Positions 44,349 through 51,679 are shown, counted from the first letter of the stretch. The stretch: DNA of 64,000 bases from CAJXVY01 sp965657575 (GCA_965657575.1 CBFHOK010000002.1:79742-143741); one strand, 5' to 3'. A program made the numbers and translations. The notes: generated from the sequence alone by a model not told the origin.

Positions 44349-45041
44349 TTACTTATCCAGTTTGCTGATTTCTTTGTCAATCAACTGCGAGCGAATGTTG
44401 GCAAATCTGTTTTCAATTTCACGAGCGTAATAGGCGGCCTTTGCTGAACTCTCTGGGGTGCGTTTTCTAACGACAGGCTCGATGACTCCGCCAATAATGC
44501 CTATCTCTCTGTCAGCACTAGCCTTGGTGCCCTTTAGGTGCCGGGGGGAAATTCCGAATTGGGCAAGCCCCGCAATTGAAATCGAAATCTCCAGCTCCTG
44601 CGAGCTGTGAGGCTCTTGACCAATCAGACCAACCTCTTGAGCCTCCTTCAGAGAGGCTTGAGAAATCCCTGATTCCTCAATTAGTTTCATGGTCGAAAAC
44701 TTGAGGCTTTTGCGAAGCTTATTGGCAGTCGGAGCATTGACTGGAAGGGCAGGGTTTTTTCCACCATCTAAGTCTTCGAAGTATTGTCTGATTACCTTCA
44801 GCGGCAGATACTGATCTCTTTGCAACTCCAAAGCGACTTTTAATCGCTCTATCTGTGAATCTGAAAACTTGCGGTATCCAGCTTCAGTTCTTTGTGGGGT
44901 AACAAGTCCCTGGTCTTCTAAAAAACGTAGTTTTGAGGGTGTTAGGTCGGGGAACTCCGGTTTCAGAATCCCTAAAACCTCGCCGATGTTATAAAGCTTG
45001 CTTTGCTGACGGTGGTTGATAGCCCTTACTGGTTCGTTCAC
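44349..45041 (-). CDS. ftsR: MerR-family cell-division regulator FtsR
   Basis: 230 residues with an N-terminal MerR HTH (YNIGEVLGILKPEFPDLTPS and LRFLEDQGLVTPQRT, about 16-53), then YRKFSDSQIERLKVALELQRDQYLPLKVI. It matches the Rv1828/FtsR family by motif and by its place directly after garA. In Corynebacterium glutamicum FtsR activates ftsZ; whether it acts on the inverted repeat upstream of ftsZ here is untested. The GTG start overlaps the garA stop by four bases. The C-terminal half is conserved in the family but has no assigned ligand. Confidence 0.88.
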   Translation of the reverse strand: MNEPVRAINHRQQSKLYNIGEVLGILKPEFPDLTPSKLRFLEDQGLVTPQRTEAGYRKFSDSQIERLKVALELQRDQYLPLKVIRQYFEDLDGGKNPALPVNAPTANKLRKSLKFSTMKLIEESGISQASLKEAQEVGLIGQEPHSSQELEISISIAGLAQFGISPRHLKGTKASADREIGIIGGVIEPVVRKRTPESSAKAAYYAREIENRFANIRSQLIDKEISKLDK

Positions 45042-45463
45042 CGGCTATCCTCCCGCTTATTCGGCGCTGAATAAAAAATCATTTTGAATTTACCTATTTG
45101 CACATCGCTGCCGTTTTCAAGCGGTGCTCGGTCAACTCTCTGCCCAAGCATATAGGTTCCGTTCAGGCTTCCCAAATCAATTATTTCGAAAGCTCCATTG
45201 GAGCGTTTGAATTCGACGTGTTTTCTGGAAACTGTCACGTCATCCAAGAAAATATCTGCGTTTGGATGCCTCCCGGCAATAGTTGAATCGGCATCCAGTA
45301 AAAACCTTGCTCCACGGTTTGGTCCGCGAGTGACAATCAGCAGCGCATTGCCCTCGGGAAGGGCGTCAATCGCTGATTGTTCTTCTGAACTAACCCCCTG
45401 CGGATCAGCAATCAGGTCCTCACTAAACCTGGCCGTTTCCTCAGGATTGAAATCTGAACTCAT
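45038..45463 (-). CDS. garA: GarA/OdhI-type FHA regulator of 2-oxoglutarate metabolism
   Basis: 141 residues. The FHA domain (about 42-135) shows GRHPNADIFLDD, VTVSRKHVEF, DLGSLNGTY and VQIGKFKMIF, very close to mycobacterial GarA and corynebacterial OdhI, which inhibit 2-oxoglutarate dehydrogenase and adjust glutamate enzymes when unphosphorylated. The phospho-acceptor region near the N-terminus reads EETARFSEDL (residues 8-17): the second threonine of the usual ETT motif is kept (T10) while the first is glutamate (E9). No Ser/Thr kinase gene is in the window. It is coupled to pgsA upstream and ftsR downstream by four-base overlaps. Confidence 0.92.
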   Translation of the reverse strand: MSSDFNPEETARFSEDLIADPQGVSSEEQSAIDALPEGNALLIVTRGPNRGARFLLDADSTIAGRHPNADIFLDDVTVSRKHVEFKRSNGAFEIIDLGSLNGTYMLGQRVDRAPLENGSDVQIGKFKMIFYSAPNKREDSR

Positions 45464-46059
45464 CTGCTATCCCCTTTGGGTAAAAGATTAGCTGATTCAG
45501 GTTTCGAAGATGTAACTAAATCAATAACCTGCCTGACATACACAAATCCCGCCCACCAATAAAGCCCAATTCCCCAAAATGCGAAGGCCCAGGCAATCGG
45601 CAAAATTATGTGTTCGGTGGATTCAAAGATGTCAGCCAGCAACAAAAGTGGAAAGGCATATAGAAGCGCAAAGGTTCCAGCCTTACCCAAGAAGTGAACG
45701 GGCAGTGGGCCGTAGCCGTGGGTTGCCAGTACAGGGTAGGTAGTAGCAAGCATTACGTCTCTCAAAATAACCACTACGGCCAGCCAAACAGGGATGTTTC
45801 CATTAACCGCAAGGCCAATCAGAGTGGCAAAGATATACAACCTGTCGGCAGCTGGGTCCAACCTCGCACCAAGCTTGGTAACTTGGTCTAATTTTCTTGC
45901 AAGAAACCCATCAAACCAGTCAGTAGCCGATGCGAATATCAACACCAGTAATGCCGCAAGGTTTTGCTGATCTAATAGCAGCACCAAAAAAACCGGAACC
46001 AACAGCAGTCTCAGCACACTGAGTGCATTCGGTATCGTCAGTTCGCTTTTCAGGTCCAC
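45460..46059 (-). CDS. CDP-alcohol phosphatidyltransferase (PgsA-like)
   Basis: Integral membrane enzyme that joins CDP-diacylglycerol to an alcohol phosphate; phosphatidylglycerophosphate synthase is the most likely activity. 199 residues with six hydrophobic segments. The signature D-G-x2-A-R-x8-G-x3-D-x3-D is present as DGFLARKL...GARLDPAADR near residues 49-71. A homologue (pgsA2) lies near garA in mycobacteria too. The GTG start is nine bases after the DUF368 stop, and its own stop overlaps the garA start. Confidence 0.9.
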   Translation of the reverse strand: MDLKSELTIPNALSVLRLLLVPVFLVLLLDQQNLAALLVLIFASATDWFDGFLARKLDQVTKLGARLDPAADRLYIFATLIGLAVNGNIPVWLAVVVILRDVMLATTYPVLATHGYGPLPVHFLGKAGTFALLYAFPLLLLADIFESTEHIILPIAWAFAFWGIGLYWWAGFVYVRQVIDLVTSSKPESANLLPKGDSR

Positions 46060-46068
46060 AGCTGCAGT

Positions 46069-46908
46069 CTATTGACCGTTATCGGTGCTTGACGAAATAT
46101 TTTTTCGCTCAATAAAAATAAATGTAAGCACCAGAGCAATTCCTGAAACAGCAAATATAAACAAATCGAACTCAACTACCTCTGGTGACAAATCTGGAAA
46201 AAGCGCTGGAAGGGTCCCAAGCATTAGCCCCGCCATAAACAAATAAGTCTTTTCAGGGAAGTGATTGAGAAACCACCTAACCAAAAAGACAATTGTCACC
46301 AGTCCAATAAGCGCTCCCGCGGCAAAACTTGCAAGATAGGCAATATCTAAGTTGTTCAGTGCCGAAATGGTTTGCTCGTATGACCCCAGTAGTAGAAGCA
46401 AGAATGACCCAGAAACTCCAGGTAGCACCAACGCACTGATTGCAATGGCTGCAGCCACCGGAGTTACAACTTCCAATCTCCACTCAAACAATTCTCCACT
46501 GAGAACCAAACCAATAAACACCCCGGGAACCAACCAGAGTGAGCTGAACGGTGTTACTTTCCCAGCAAGTCTCAGCGGGTAATAAACACTTGCTAAAACC
46601 AGCCCACCGAAAAAGCTGAAGGTTTGCTCAGGGTAATTGATTAATAGGGGCTCAATGATTCTGGCCATAGCAATCAATCCAACAGCCATACCAATTGCAA
46701 TCAATCCAAGCTTTGACCATTCGATTGATTGCTTTGGTTTGAGTGATTTTTTCGCCACTCCAGCAAGCAATAAAAAGAAGATGGAGATTGACTCAATCAG
46801 GAATTTATAAATACCGACAATTAGCGCAACTGTTCCGCCACTTATGCCGGGTATTGCCTCGGCTGTGCCAATCAGGAAGCCGCGTGCCACCATCAATAAA
46901 CTCTTCAT
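46069..46908 (-). CDS. DUF368 membrane protein, PopT-type polyprenyl-phosphate transporter
   Basis: 279 residues and about eight transmembrane helices. ARGFLIGTAEAIPGISGGTVA at the N-terminus and ALVLPGVSGSFLLLLLGSYE in the second half are the paired PG-SG motifs of the DUF368 family. Members were reported in 2022 to return undecaprenyl phosphate across the membrane, recycling the carrier used by MraY. That fits a genome with the whole lipid II pathway nearby, but is assigned by family only. CGGAGATCG precedes the ATG. It heads the minus-strand group with pgsA-like, garA and ftsR. Confidence 0.88.
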   Translation of the reverse strand: MKSLLMVARGFLIGTAEAIPGISGGTVALIVGIYKFLIESISIFFLLLAGVAKKSLKPKQSIEWSKLGLIAIGMAVGLIAMARIIEPLLINYPEQTFSFFGGLVLASVYYPLRLAGKVTPFSSLWLVPGVFIGLVLSGELFEWRLEVVTPVAAAIAISALVLPGVSGSFLLLLLGSYEQTISALNNLDIAYLASFAAGALIGLVTIVFLVRWFLNHFPEKTYLFMAGLMLGTLPALFPDLSPEVVEFDLFIFAVSGIALVLTFIFIERKNISSSTDNGQ

Positions 46909-46921
46909 CGATCTCCGATCA

Positions 46922-46934
46922 CTAGAAAGTCTAG
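46922..46934. promoter_or_regulatory. 13-bp palindrome in the DUF368/DUF2892 divergent region
   Basis: CTAGA and TCTAG flank AAG, a perfect short inverted repeat 14 bases upstream of the DUF368 start. On the minus strand its right part supplies TAGACT, a possible -10 box for DUF368. It may be an operator or chance. Confidence 0.3.
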
Positions 46935-46949
46935 AGGACGGGAATATTT

Positions 46950-46965
46950 ATACCCCTGGGGGTAT
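46950..46965 (+). promoter_or_regulatory. CsoR/CstR-type palindromic operator
   Basis: ATACCCCTGGGGGTAT is a near-perfect palindrome of the form ATACCCC-GGGGTAT described for CsoR-family repressors (copper, persulfide or aldehyde sensing). It ends where TATTGT (46963-46968), the likely -10 box of the DUF2892 gene, begins, seven bases before the ATG at 46976. Binding would block that promoter. No CsoR-family gene is in this window. Confidence 0.65.
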
Positions 46966-46975
46966 TGTTAAGAGA

Positions 46976-47233
46976 ATGAATATTACGAAGTCAGCCAAAA
47001 AAGTTTTCCTATTCATGTCCTCCCCCTGGGGTCGCTGGGGAAGAGTTGTTGTTGGTTCAGCAATGATTGTTAGTGCTCTGTTAACAGGTGGCATCGCGCT
47101 AATAATGCTTCCATTCGGGGCAATGATGATATTCACCGGCACAATGAATCTCTGCCCAATGGGTCCGATGTATTCTCAGCCTCTGAAGGGCGAGAAGATT
47201 ATCGCCAATATGCAGACCTATCAGCTGAAGTAA
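46976..47233 (+). CDS. DUF2892-type small membrane protein
   Basis: 85 residues. A basic N-terminus (MNITKSAKKVF) and GRWGRVVVG precede two hydrophobic segments (about 24-52), followed by the NLCPMGPMY cysteine-proline motif typical of DUF2892/YgaP-like membrane domains. In other bacteria such domains are fused or linked to rhodaneses and regulated by CsoR-family sensors. Here no rhodanese is attached. The ATG at 46976 is chosen because it begins the family-like region and lies seven bases after TATTGT; the longer open frame to 46844 runs through DUF368 and the operator. It abuts the convergent cupin gene. Confidence 0.75.
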   Translation: MNITKSAKKVFLFMSSPWGRWGRVVVGSAMIVSALLTGGIALIMLPFGAMMIFTGTMNLCPMGPMYSQPLKGEKIIANMQTYQLK

Positions 47234-47662
47234 TTACCAGGGCATTGGGATGTCACGTATTGGCGTTGCATCCGTTGGAATTGCCTCCAAGGGGCCTTTT
47301 CCCGCTCTGATGCAGAGCCATCTCAACTGAGTCGGACTGTCTGGCTTGCAGCGCCATGTTCTCATCACACCCGTTGGAACGTGAATTACCGTTCCGGCAG
47401 AAACGTCAACTAGGTCATCATCAAGCCCCATCTGACCCTCACCTTCCAGAAAGATATAAACCTCTTCTAGTTCGGTGTGGCTGTGCCAATAGCCGGCTTC
47501 TTCGCCGGGCTCGTAAGCAGTTGCAGTGAAGCCAATGATTTCTGTTTCGAGCTCATGGTCAATCACACGCCTACCCTGTTTATTGGTCGCTTCAACAAAA
47601 CCACCGAAGTGATCTCGCCATGAATCCATGGGACCAATGTTTGTGATGCTATACCTGGACAT
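47234..47662 (-). CDS. cupin-domain protein
   Basis: 142 residues, a single-domain cupin. The metal-binding motif 1 is GYWHSHTELEEVYIFLEGEG (two histidines, glutamate) near residues 57-76, and motif 2 is the weaker GTVIHVPTGVMRTWRC near residue 90-105, with one histidine. Such proteins range from isomerases and dioxygenases to sensors; no function is assigned. The ATG has no Shine-Dalgarno but TAGCCT lies six bases upstream. Its stop abuts the stop of the convergent DUF2892 gene. Confidence 0.82.
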   Translation of the reverse strand: MSRYSITNIGPMDSWRDHFGGFVEATNKQGRRVIDHELETEIIGFTATAYEPGEEAGYWHSHTELEEVYIFLEGEGQMGLDDDLVDVSAGTVIHVPTGVMRTWRCKPDSPTQLRWLCIRAGKGPLEAIPTDATPIRDIPMPW

Positions 47663-47668
47663 GGCTGA

Positions 47669-47674
47669 AGGCTA
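47669..47674 (-). promoter_or_regulatory. -10 element of the probable leaderless cupin gene
   Basis: The minus strand reads TAGCCT exactly six bases before the ATG at 47662. With no ribosome-binding site present, transcription most likely starts at the ATG. It lies in the 30-base gap after the multicopper oxidase stop, so the cupin is probably not dependent on that gene's promoter. Confidence 0.45.
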
Positions 47675-47692
47675 CCAAATGCGGCTTTGGAG

Positions 47693-49177
47693 CTAGTGGG
47701 AATGACCTGCCATTGAGGCTATTTCATGTTCTTCGGGATTCAAGCTCTCACCTTGGTTCACAACCAAATACTGCCCCATCATGCCTCTTCCCTCGTGTCT
47801 AAGGAAGTGACAGTGGAACATAAAGGGCCAACCCTCGCCTGAAACCTCAGGGAAGGTGACCAGGAGGTTTACCGTTGTCTCAGGCGGCACCAGAACAGTA
47901 TCTTTATCCCAGACTTGATGTGCTGGAGGGGCCTCACCACCTATATCCAAAACTCTAAAAGAGACTCCGTGGACATGGAAATTGTGTAACTCTCGACGGT
48001 CCAGATTCTTGATTGACCAAATCTCGGAGGTGCCAGCATGCACAACCTGATCAATTCGGTTCATGTCCATCATGAGGCCATTGATTTGAACGCCCGACAT
48101 ATCGAAAGTGCGTGTTCCAGACACCTGCTGAGAATCTCGGACAGTCTGAGCAACAAGGGTTTCGGGAACATCGGTTGCACCACTCAAAGTTGGTGCCGCC
48201 CGGAATTCAATCGTGGACTCAACTGTCGATTCGCCATTGTCGTCACTGAGTGCCGAGCGATTGAGGACAGCTGTCTCGCCTGGCTCAAACCCCACAAGAA
48301 TTTCATACCTCTCCCCTGGAGACATCAGGATGCTGTTTGTCGAAACAGGGGCATCAAAAAGGCCGCCCTCTGATGCAATGATTGAGAAATCTCTTTGGTC
48401 AGAAAAGGAGAAATCAAATACGTCACCAATGGAACCATTCAGAAGCCTGAGTCTTACCAAAGATGTGGTTACATCCAAATACGGCTCCAATTCGCCATTC
48501 ACGATAGTCAAGTTCTGGGCTCCGCGGCCTCCAAGCAATTCGTCTATAGCGGTTCTGAATGGGTTAGTGGAGACCAAAGCATCTGGGGCGTCATGAACGA
48601 TGACGGGAATATCGTCAATTCCGTAAGTCCTTGGAAGGTCAAGATCTGCCTCCTCTGAATCGTCAACGATAAACATGCCCACCAACCCTGCCTTCACGTG
48701 GGCCTCAGACCTTCCGTGTAAGTGCGGGTGGTACCAGTTCGTCGACGCCTTTTGCGAAACTTGCCAATTTGGAGCCCAAATTCCACCAATTTCAATTGGC
48801 TGATGCGGACCGCCATCCATCTTCGCTGGAACGTGAAGTCCGTGCCAGTGCATGGTTGTGTCCTCGGGAAGTTCATTGGAAACTCGGATTTGAATTTCCT
48901 CTCCGTCATTCACCCGAAGAGTGGGGGAGAGATAATCACCGTTAATTCCCCAAGTTTCGATCTCTTGTCCGTCAATAAATTCCGTGGTCCCTGCTTGCAT
49001 AGTGAGGTCAAATGTTCTTACCGAACCGTCAAATGAAGATTCAGCCAACGGGGGTATCGGGAGTGGTCGCTGGAATCCTCCGAAGTTTCCCTGATTGAGT
49101 GGCAAGAAGTAAACAGTGGTTACCACCAGAGATATCAATGCGATTGCGCTGAGGGCAAAGACAAATACTTTCTTCAT
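47693..49177 (-). CDS. three-domain multicopper oxidase, membrane-anchored or exported
   Basis: 494 residues. The N-terminus is a signal or anchor (MKKVFVFALSAIALISLVV), so the enzyme acts outside the membrane. Copper ligands are complete: MHWHG and HPHLHG (type 2/3), HNFHVHG, and HCHFLRHEGRGM (type 3 and type 1, with the axial methionine). The layout is that of CueO/CotA/laccase-like oxidases, which oxidise Cu(I), metal ions or phenols. A copper role is suggested by the nearby CsoR-type operator but not shown. The ATG has no Shine-Dalgarno; TAGATT lies six bases upstream. There is no methionine-rich CueO insert. Confidence 0.92.
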   Translation of the reverse strand: MKKVFVFALSAIALISLVVTTVYFLPLNQGNFGGFQRPLPIPPLAESSFDGSVRTFDLTMQAGTTEFIDGQEIETWGINGDYLSPTLRVNDGEEIQIRVSNELPEDTTMHWHGLHVPAKMDGGPHQPIEIGGIWAPNWQVSQKASTNWYHPHLHGRSEAHVKAGLVGMFIVDDSEEADLDLPRTYGIDDIPVIVHDAPDALVSTNPFRTAIDELLGGRGAQNLTIVNGELEPYLDVTTSLVRLRLLNGSIGDVFDFSFSDQRDFSIIASEGGLFDAPVSTNSILMSPGERYEILVGFEPGETAVLNRSALSDDNGESTVESTIEFRAAPTLSGATDVPETLVAQTVRDSQQVSGTRTFDMSGVQINGLMMDMNRIDQVVHAGTSEIWSIKNLDRRELHNFHVHGVSFRVLDIGGEAPPAHQVWDKDTVLVPPETTVNLLVTFPEVSGEGWPFMFHCHFLRHEGRGMMGQYLVVNQGESLNPEEHEIASMAGHSH

Positions 49178-49183
49178 CCGGTC

Positions 49184-49189
49184 AATCTA
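49184..49189 (-). promoter_or_regulatory. -10 element of the probable leaderless multicopper oxidase gene
   Basis: The minus strand reads TAGATT (extended TATAGATT) six bases before the ATG at 49177, with no Shine-Dalgarno between. The rest of the 130-base gap up to tRNA-Pro shows no CsoR-type palindrome or other clear operator. Confidence 0.5.
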
Positions 49190-49307
49190 TACAACTTTCA
49201 AATGCACAGCTGGAAACACCTCCCAGTCACAGGAAATGCTCAGGTTGAAACGACGATGCTAATGGGGAAAAGCACGTCCATGATTGGCAATAAGTTGCAT
49301 CAGAGAG

Positions 49308-49381
49308 TCGGGCTGGCGGGATTTGAACCCACGGCCCCTTGTCCCCCAGACAAGTGCGCTACCAAGCTGCGCCACAGCCCG
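49308..49381 (-). tRNA. tRNA-Pro (anticodon GGG)
   Basis: The minus strand folds as a tRNA: acceptor stem CGGGCTG/CAGCCCG with discriminator A, D-arm with GCAGCTTGGTAGCGC, anticodon stem CTTGT/ACAAG with seven-base loop CTGGGGG giving anticodon GGG, and T-arm around GTTCAAATC. The 3' CCA is not encoded (CTC follows). 74 bases. An ORF on the opposite strand is the usual artefact over such genes. Confidence 0.96.
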
Positions 49382-49391
49382 AACGGGTTCA

Positions 49392-49401
49392 AGTGTAGTC
49401 T
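49392..49401. promoter_or_regulatory. back-to-back -10 elements for tRNA-Pro and the 59-residue protein
   Basis: TACACT on the minus strand (49392-49397) lies ten bases before tRNA-Pro, and TAGTCT on the plus strand (49396-49401) would give the downstream small gene a leader of about 20 bases with AGGA. The two boxes overlap by two bases. No firm -35 elements are seen. Confidence 0.35.
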
Positions 49402-49427
49402 CTTGACCAGAAAAGTTAGGAAACACA

Positions 49428-49607
49428 ATGGCAAATAAATCGAATGCCGCCGCCGGCGGTGGCGCCTATTTCCTCGGCTTCCTGGGCTCAGTCATTTACT
49501 TCATCTCAACTGCCGGAAGCTTCGGCGAGGGACTGCTTGGAGTATTGAAGAGTTTTGTTTGGCCAGCATTTCTAGTGTTCGAGGCGCTTCAAGCCTTTGG
49601 AGCCTAG
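49428..49607 (+). CDS. 59-residue conserved-type small membrane protein
   Basis: A short reading frame: MANKSNAAAGGGAY opens a glycine/alanine-rich stretch, then FLGFLGSVIYFIST and GVLKSFVWPAFLVFEAL form hydrophobic segments around a GSFGEGLLG turn. I recall similar roughly 60-residue proteins with a YFIST...FVWPAFLVYE pattern in many bacteria, all unnamed. AGGA lies seven bases before the ATG, codon use looks normal, and the stop shares the four-base CTAG overlap with cmk-der that marks genuine convergent genes here. Function unknown. Confidence 0.78.
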   Translation: MANKSNAAAGGGAYFLGFLGSVIYFISTAGSFGEGLLGVLKSFVWPAFLVFEALQAFGA

Positions 49608-51679
49608 CGCTTCTTCCTTTTTTCCCTAACTCGAACACCGATCTCAACCGGAGACCCCATGAAACCATAGGTTTCTCTGAGTCTTCTGATTATGTATCGG
49701 CGATAGCCAGCTTCTAAAAATCCAGAACTAAACAAAACAAACTTTGGTGGCTTTGTTGCAGCCTGCGTTCCAAACAAGATTCTTGGCTGCTTGCCACCCC
49801 TGAGAGGATGCGGGTTGGCTTGCTGCAGTTCTTGAATAAAGCCGTTGAACTTGCCGGTGGAGATTCTCTTCTCCCAGCTTGCCAGGGCAAGCTCCAAAGC
49901 AGGAACTAGTTTTTCAAGGTGTCGACCAGTCAAGGCCGAGATGTTTACCCTTGGCGCCCAAGCGACGTGTGCAAGCTCAGTTTCGATTTCTTTTTCAAGG
50001 TAATACCTGCGCTCATCATCAAGTGTGTCCCACTTATTGAATGCAATCACTAGCGCTCTTCCGCTATCCAAAGCCAACTGGATAATTCTGATATCGGCTT
50101 CGCTAATGGGTTCATTCGCATCAATCAACACCACTGCAACCTCGGCACGTTCTAGTGCAGCGGCAGTTCTAAGTGAAGCATAGAAATCGGCTCCAAACTG
50201 GCGGTGGGTTCGACGGCGGATACCTGCAGTGTCGATAAACCTCCAGGCTTTGCCCCCAATCTCAACCTGTTCGTCAATAGGGTCCCTGGTGGTTCCGGCG
50301 ATATCACTGACAACTGCACGGTTGATTCCCGTGGCTTTGTTCAGCAATGAGCTTTTGCCAACGTTTGGTCTTCCAATCAATGCAACTCTGCGTGCAGTTG
50401 TGTCAATCTCGTCTGCAACCTGCGAGTGCTCAGGCAGATTATCAACCACCGCATCCAAAAGATCTGCAACCCCTCTGCCATGCAAAGCGCTTACGCCGTA
50501 AGGCTCCCCCAGCCCTAGAGACCATAAGCTTGCAACCTCTGGATCCAATCGCTCGTCATCAACCTTGTTTGCTACCAGATAAACAGGTTTTCCTGCTTTT
50601 CTGAGCATCCGAACTACCTGCTCGTCACTTGCTGTTGCACCGACCATCGCATCCACTACAAACATCACAGCGTCGCTTAGTTCGACTGCAACCTCGGCCT
50701 GACCGGCAATCGATGCCTCAAGTCCTTTTACATCAACTTCCCAACCACCCGTGTCGACCAGGGTGTATTCGCGATCATTCCACTCGGCTCGGTAACTTAC
50801 CCTGTCTCTAGTGATGCCGGGTTCGTCCTTCACCACGGCCTCTCGACGACCAAGGATTTTGTTTACCAGTGCTGATTTGCCAACATTTGGTCTGCCAACA
50901 ATGGCAACTACCGGTGGCGGTGGCCTAAAGCCAGTTTCTTCAAGCTCTCTATCTAAAAGATTGAGGTCTTCCTCGTCTAGATCAAAATCTTCAAGCTGTT
51001 GCTTATAGAAATCTTCATCTTCAAACTCGTCATCATCGATTGCATGTTCAACCAGTTCCAAGACTCGATCAACCACCAGTTCAAAACTGAGTGTCGTTGA
51101 ATCAATCAGCTCAACCCCTTTGGCCGGTTTCATGAAATCAACCAGCTCGGAATCCTTTTGGTCTCTTTCTGAAACTGTTGTTGCCAACAACTCTGGGTCC
51201 AGTTCAGTTTCACCCGCACGTCTAGCCATGCGAATGCTCTCATCGGCAGTCAAAAGGATTCTGAGTTGAGCATCTGGGGCAATAACGGTCGTGACATCCC
51301 TGCCCTCTACGACAATCCCATCGGACTTGCAGTTGCGAATGCGCCTCTGAGCGTCTTTCACCATCCAGTCTCGAACTGCGGGGTTTGTTGAAAAATTACT
51401 AACCGACGCAGAAACCTCGGCAGAGCGAATCTCCTCGGTTACCTCCGACTCGCCCAGGCGAACCCAATAGTTCTCGGGGTCATCACTTATTTGATAGTCA
51501 AAGTTTGCAAGCAATCCATCGAGATCTAATTCTGGGTTTCTAAGGGCGAACAGAGTTAGTGCTCGGTATCCGGCTCCGGTGTCGAGGTAGCCATAGCCGA
51601 GGCTGGCGGCGACCTCTTTGCTGACAGTTGACTTACCGCTTCCAGCAGGACCATCGATACCAATTACAAATTCACTCAA
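49604..51679 (-). CDS. der: bifunctional cytidylate kinase / ribosome-assembly GTPase Der
   Basis: A fusion of two enzymes, 691 residues. Residues about 1-215 are (d)CMP kinase: IGIDGPAGSGKSTVSKEVA P-loop, GYLDTGAGYRALT and VEGRDVTTVIAPDA. An acidic linker leads to Der (about 255-691), with two GTPase domains (first G1 GRPNVGKSALVNK, second G1 GRPNVGKSSLLNK; NKVD and NKWD) and a KH-like C-terminal domain. Cmk supplies CDP; Der matures the 50S subunit. The same fusion occurs in other Actinobacteria. The TTG start overlaps the tyrA stop by four bases. Confidence 0.96.
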   Translation of the reverse strand: MSEFVIGIDGPAGSGKSTVSKEVAASLGYGYLDTGAGYRALTLFALRNPELDLDGLLANFDYQISDDPENYWVRLGESEVTEEIRSAEVSASVSNFSTNPAVRDWMVKDAQRRIRNCKSDGIVVEGRDVTTVIAPDAQLRILLTADESIRMARRAGETELDPELLATTVSERDQKDSELVDFMKPAKGVELIDSTTLSFELVVDRVLELVEHAIDDDEFEDEDFYKQQLEDFDLDEEDLNLLDRELEETGFRPPPPVVAIVGRPNVGKSALVNKILGRREAVVKDEPGITRDRVSYRAEWNDREYTLVDTGGWEVDVKGLEASIAGQAEVAVELSDAVMFVVDAMVGATASDEQVVRMLRKAGKPVYLVANKVDDERLDPEVASLWSLGLGEPYGVSALHGRGVADLLDAVVDNLPEHSQVADEIDTTARRVALIGRPNVGKSSLLNKATGINRAVVSDIAGTTRDPIDEQVEIGGKAWRFIDTAGIRRRTHRQFGADFYASLRTAAALERAEVAVVLIDANEPISEADIRIIQLALDSGRALVIAFNKWDTLDDERRYYLEKEIETELAHVAWAPRVNISALTGRHLEKLVPALELALASWEKRISTGKFNGFIQELQQANPHPLRGGKQPRILFGTQAATKPPKFVLFSSGFLEAGYRRYIIRRLRETYGFMGSPVEIGVRVREKRKKR

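Noticed and set aside
46844..46975. Long N-terminal extension of the DUF2892 frame
   Set aside because: The extension runs antisense through DUF368 and across the palindromic operator; the family-like sequence and promoter spacing both favour the ATG at 46976.
49202..49438. Plus-strand ORF of 78 codons across tRNA-Pro
   Set aside because: Its middle (GLAGFEPTAPCPPDKCATKL) is the well-known artefact produced by translating the complement of a tRNA gene; there is no ribosome site.
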